DNA of 6,215 nt from Rhizobium sp. LCM 4573 (lineage in GTDB: Bacteria > Pseudomonadota > Alphaproteobacteria > Rhizobiales > Rhizobiaceae), in contig NZ_MDDW01000007.1 of the NCBI RefSeq assembly GCF_001854865.1, forward strand, positions 147,545 through 153,759, read 5' to 3'. The notes beneath the pieces are model-generated. The model was not told the DNA's origin, did not search any database, and saw only the letters and a list, made by a program, of their open reading frames with translations. A program made the position numbers and the translations under genes. How positions within the stretch are numbered: the stretch's first letter is position 1; each line of letters starts with the position of its first letter. Shown here piece after piece: positions 4,405 through 6,215 of the stretch.

Positions 4405-6215
4405 TCGGCGGCGACGGAATGGAAGGTGGTGCCGCTCGGTATCCGGCAGGTCACGGTGGTACCCTGGCCGGGGCGGCTGTCAATCGAGACTTCGCCCTTG
4501 TGCAGGGTGACGAAGCTCTCGACGATGGAAAGACCGAGGCCCGCACCGCTGCGCTTGCCGCCCCTCGCGCTGGAGGAGAAGCGGTCGAAGACCGTCTTCA
4601 GCATATCCTGCGGAATGCCCGGCCCTCTGTCGGCGACGGAGAAGTAAACGTCTCCGCTCTCCCTCCAGCAGGTGAGCGCGATCTCGGAGCCCTCGGGCGC
4701 GAAATTGGCTGCATTGGTCAGAAGTTTGAGGAGAATCTGCTTCAGCCGCTGCTGGTCGGCGACGATGGTGCCGAGACCGGCCGGCGCGGTGATTGCCAGC
4801 GTCACGCTGTTTTCCTGCAGACGGTCGGCGATCTGCATGGCTACGTCGTCCAGCAGGTCGTCTATGCTCGCTTCCGAGTAATGGAGCTGCATGATGCCGG
4901 CGTCGAGGGTTGCGAGATCCAGGATGTCGTTCACGATCGTCAGCAGCACGGAGGACGAGGTCGAGATATGGTCGACATATTCGGCCTGCCGCTCGTTGAG
5001 CGGACCGAGGCCGGGCGTCTTCAAGAGATCGGTGAAGCCGATGATGTTGGTGAGCGGCGAACGCAGCTCGTAGGAAACGTGCTGGACGAAGTCGTTCTTG
5101 ATCTCGTCCGCCCTACGGAGCGCCTCGTTCTTTTCCTTGAGCGCCCGTTCTGCCCGCGCGCTCGCCGTCATATCGACGAAAGTGAACATGGTCTGGGCGT
5201 TCGGCAGCGGTGTGACCGCATAATCGAGGATCAGGCCGGAATAGAGCTCCAGCGTTCCTTGCAGCGAGGGGCGCTCGTCGTCGAAATTGGTCAGCATTTG
5301 GGCGAACCGGCGCCAGCCGTCCGGCTTGTCGTAGGAGCCAGCGCAGGCTGCATCGATGTCACGGATATGCGTGCCGGGCTTGGCTTCTTCCGCTGTGATG
5401 CCCCATAGCGCCCGGAAGGCGGGATTGGAAAGCCGGATGCGTCCATCCGGACCGAATACGGCGACCGCTTCGGCAAGATGGTCGATCGTCTCGCCCTGGA
5501 CCTTCACGAGCGTGTTATAGCGGGTCTCCAGATCGACCTGCTCGGTCAGGTTCTCGAATACCCATGTGGCGCCGCCCTGCGGATGTGCGGTGGCTATCAC
5601 GCGCAGCGTCTGACCGTTCGGCAGATGCCACAGATTGGTTTGCGTTTCGGTGGACTGGTAGACGGAAAGCGCGGATTCCTTCCAGCTCCGCCAGCTCAAC
5701 TGCTCCGGCAGCTTGCCGTCGCTGCGCAGCTTGTCGAGGAGCTCGCTGTTGTCCGGGCGGGATTCCAGAAAAGGCAGGCCCAGGCCCCAGAGCTGCGCGA
5801 AGGCCTGGTTGTAGAACTGCAGCCGCCTGTCGCGATCGAAGATGGCAACGGGGGTTGCCAGATGATCGAGCGTTTCGGCATGGCTGCGCAGCGTCCGTTT
5901 CAGCTCTTCCCGTACGGCTTCCGCCTCGGAGACGTCGATCGCCATGCCGGCAGACCCGGTGGGCGCTACCACGTCGACGACCTCGACAACGCTGCGGTTG
6001 CCGTGCACGACCGTTGAAAGCCGCTCGTGGAAGGGAGATGTGGCGGTGGCAGTCGCGCGGATCTTCTCGCGCGTGATTGTGCCGAGCAGTTCCCGTGTCT
6101 CTTCGACCGCCTGGGCCGGACTGCCGGCTTCGACTGCCTCTCCGTAGGCCTGGTTTACCCAGGTGAGCCTGCCCTCGACATCGCGGCGCCAGACCGGCTG
6201 CTCGATCGCGTCGAG
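4401..6215 (-). CDS. divL: DivL-like multi-PAS tyrosine pseudo-histidine kinase, 5' end outside the window
   Basis: C-terminal 604 residues of a sensor-kinase-like protein; the frame stays open to the right edge, so the N-terminus is missing. Visible residues 1-75 look like a PAS domain (W-V-N-Q-A-Y near 25-30). Two further PAS repeats begin near 114 and 242. A short coiled linker leads to a dimerisation domain whose H-box reads VSYELRSPL, with Tyr382 (codon 5072-5070) where kinases carry the phosphorylated His. The ATPase domain looks intact: N-box Asn501, DRGPGIP at 529-535, F-box FDRF at 543-546, G-rich GAGLGL at 557-562. A Tyr H-box behind tandem PAS domains is diagnostic of Caulobacter DivL, which binds the response regulator DivK and controls CckA, and so CtrA, near the cell pole. 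By family knowledge this protein should act as an allosteric regulator rather than a phosphodonor. The GTG at 6008 is not the start, because PAS-like coding sequence continues upstream of it. No membrane segment lies in the visible part. The TGA stop overlaps the next gene's ATG. Confidence 0.85.
   Translation of the reverse strand, partial: LDAIEQPVWRRDVEGRLTWVNQAYGEAVEAGSPAQAVEETRELLGTITREKIRATATATSPFHERLSTVVHGNRSVVEVVDVVAPTGSAGMAIDVSEAEAVREELKRTLRSHAETLDHLATPVAIFDRDRRLQFYNQAFAQLWGLGLPFLESRPDNSELLDKLRSDGKLPEQLSWRSWKESALSVYQSTETQTNLWHLPNGQTLRVIATAHPQGGATWVFENLTEQVDLETRYNTLVKVQGETIDHLAEAVAVFGPDGRIRLSNPAFRALWGITAEEAKPGTHIRDIDAACAGSYDKPDGWRRFAQMLTNFDDERPSLQGTLELYSGLILDYAVTPLPNAQTMFTFVDMTASARAERALKEKNEALRRADEIKNDFVQHVSYELRSPLTNIIGFTDLLKTPGLGPLNERQAEYVDHISTSSSVLLTIVNDILDLATLDAGIMQLHYSEASIDDLLDDVAMQIADRLQENSVTLAITAPAGLGTIVADQQRLKQILLKLLTNAANFAPEGSEIALTCWRESGDVYFSVADRGPGIPQDMLKTVFDRFSSSARGGKRSGAGLGLSIVESFVTLHKGEVSIDSRPGQGTTVTCRIPSGTTFHSVAAE

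Noticed and set aside
2953..4647. Open frame of 564 codons on the plus strand opposite the TsaE fusion
   Set aside because: It lies wholly antisense to a gene with clear motifs; GC-rich codon bias commonly opens such frames. Its product shows no family motif and is rich in His, Arg and Asp as expected for a shadow.
4419..5408. Plus-strand frame of 329 codons opposite the DivL-like gene
   Set aside because: Antisense shadow of a conserved kinase ATPase domain; no motif and no convincing start context.
4401..6008. DivL-like gene starting at GTG 6008 as a complete 535-residue protein
   Set aside because: The frame continues upstream to the edge and encodes a PAS-like sequence (W-V-N-Q-A-Y), so the GTG is an internal valine codon.
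1..6215. Mobile elements, CRISPR arrays, tRNA or rRNA genes, terminators
   Set aside because: No terminal inverted repeats, transposase motifs, regularly spaced repeats, RNA gene signatures or GC hairpins followed by T-runs were seen; nearly every base is coding.

Overview
The window is a GC-rich stretch of an alphaproteobacterial chromosome, most likely from the Rhizobiales (Rhizobiaceae-like). It holds four tightly packed genes, all on the minus strand, so transcription runs from the right edge towards the left edge. The genus call is an inference. It rests on the gene set (a DivL-type tyrosine pseudokinase, a TsaE-phosphotransferase fusion, a MurU-like nucleotidyltransferase and an alphaproteobacterial-type AddB) and on codon use; no rRNA or other marker is present.

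Layout in order of transcription: (1) 6215-4401, the C-terminal 604 residues of a multi-PAS sensor-kinase-like protein. The H-box position that normally carries the phosphorylated histidine is a tyrosine, which is the hallmark of the cell-cycle regulator DivL. (2) 4404-2890, a 504-residue fusion of TsaE (the ATPase of tRNA t6A synthesis) to an AmgK-like sugar kinase. It overlaps the previous gene by four bases (ATGA). (3) 2878-2147, a 243-residue MurU-like nucleotidyltransferase, 11 bases downstream. (4) 2143 to the left edge, the first 714 codons of addB, the helicase/nuclease partner of AddA. It starts at a TTG three bases after the murU stop, behind a clear GGAGG ribosome-binding site. No gap exceeds 11 bases, and no promoter, terminator, RNA gene, mobile element or CRISPR array is visible. 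The block reads as one operon continuing past both edges.

The AmgK-like half of gene 2 and the product of gene 3 form a plausible two-step route that turns recovered N-acetylmuramic acid into UDP-MurNAc (peptidoglycan recycling). The TsaE half serves tRNA modification, the DivL-like protein cell-cycle signalling through CckA, and AddB double-strand-break repair. The operon thus joins cell-cycle control, wall recycling, translation fidelity and recombination. I see no unknown system here. The points most worth a second look are the tyrosine pseudokinase, the two-pathway fusion protein, and non-standard residues at expected catalytic positions in the MurU-like and AmgK-like proteins.
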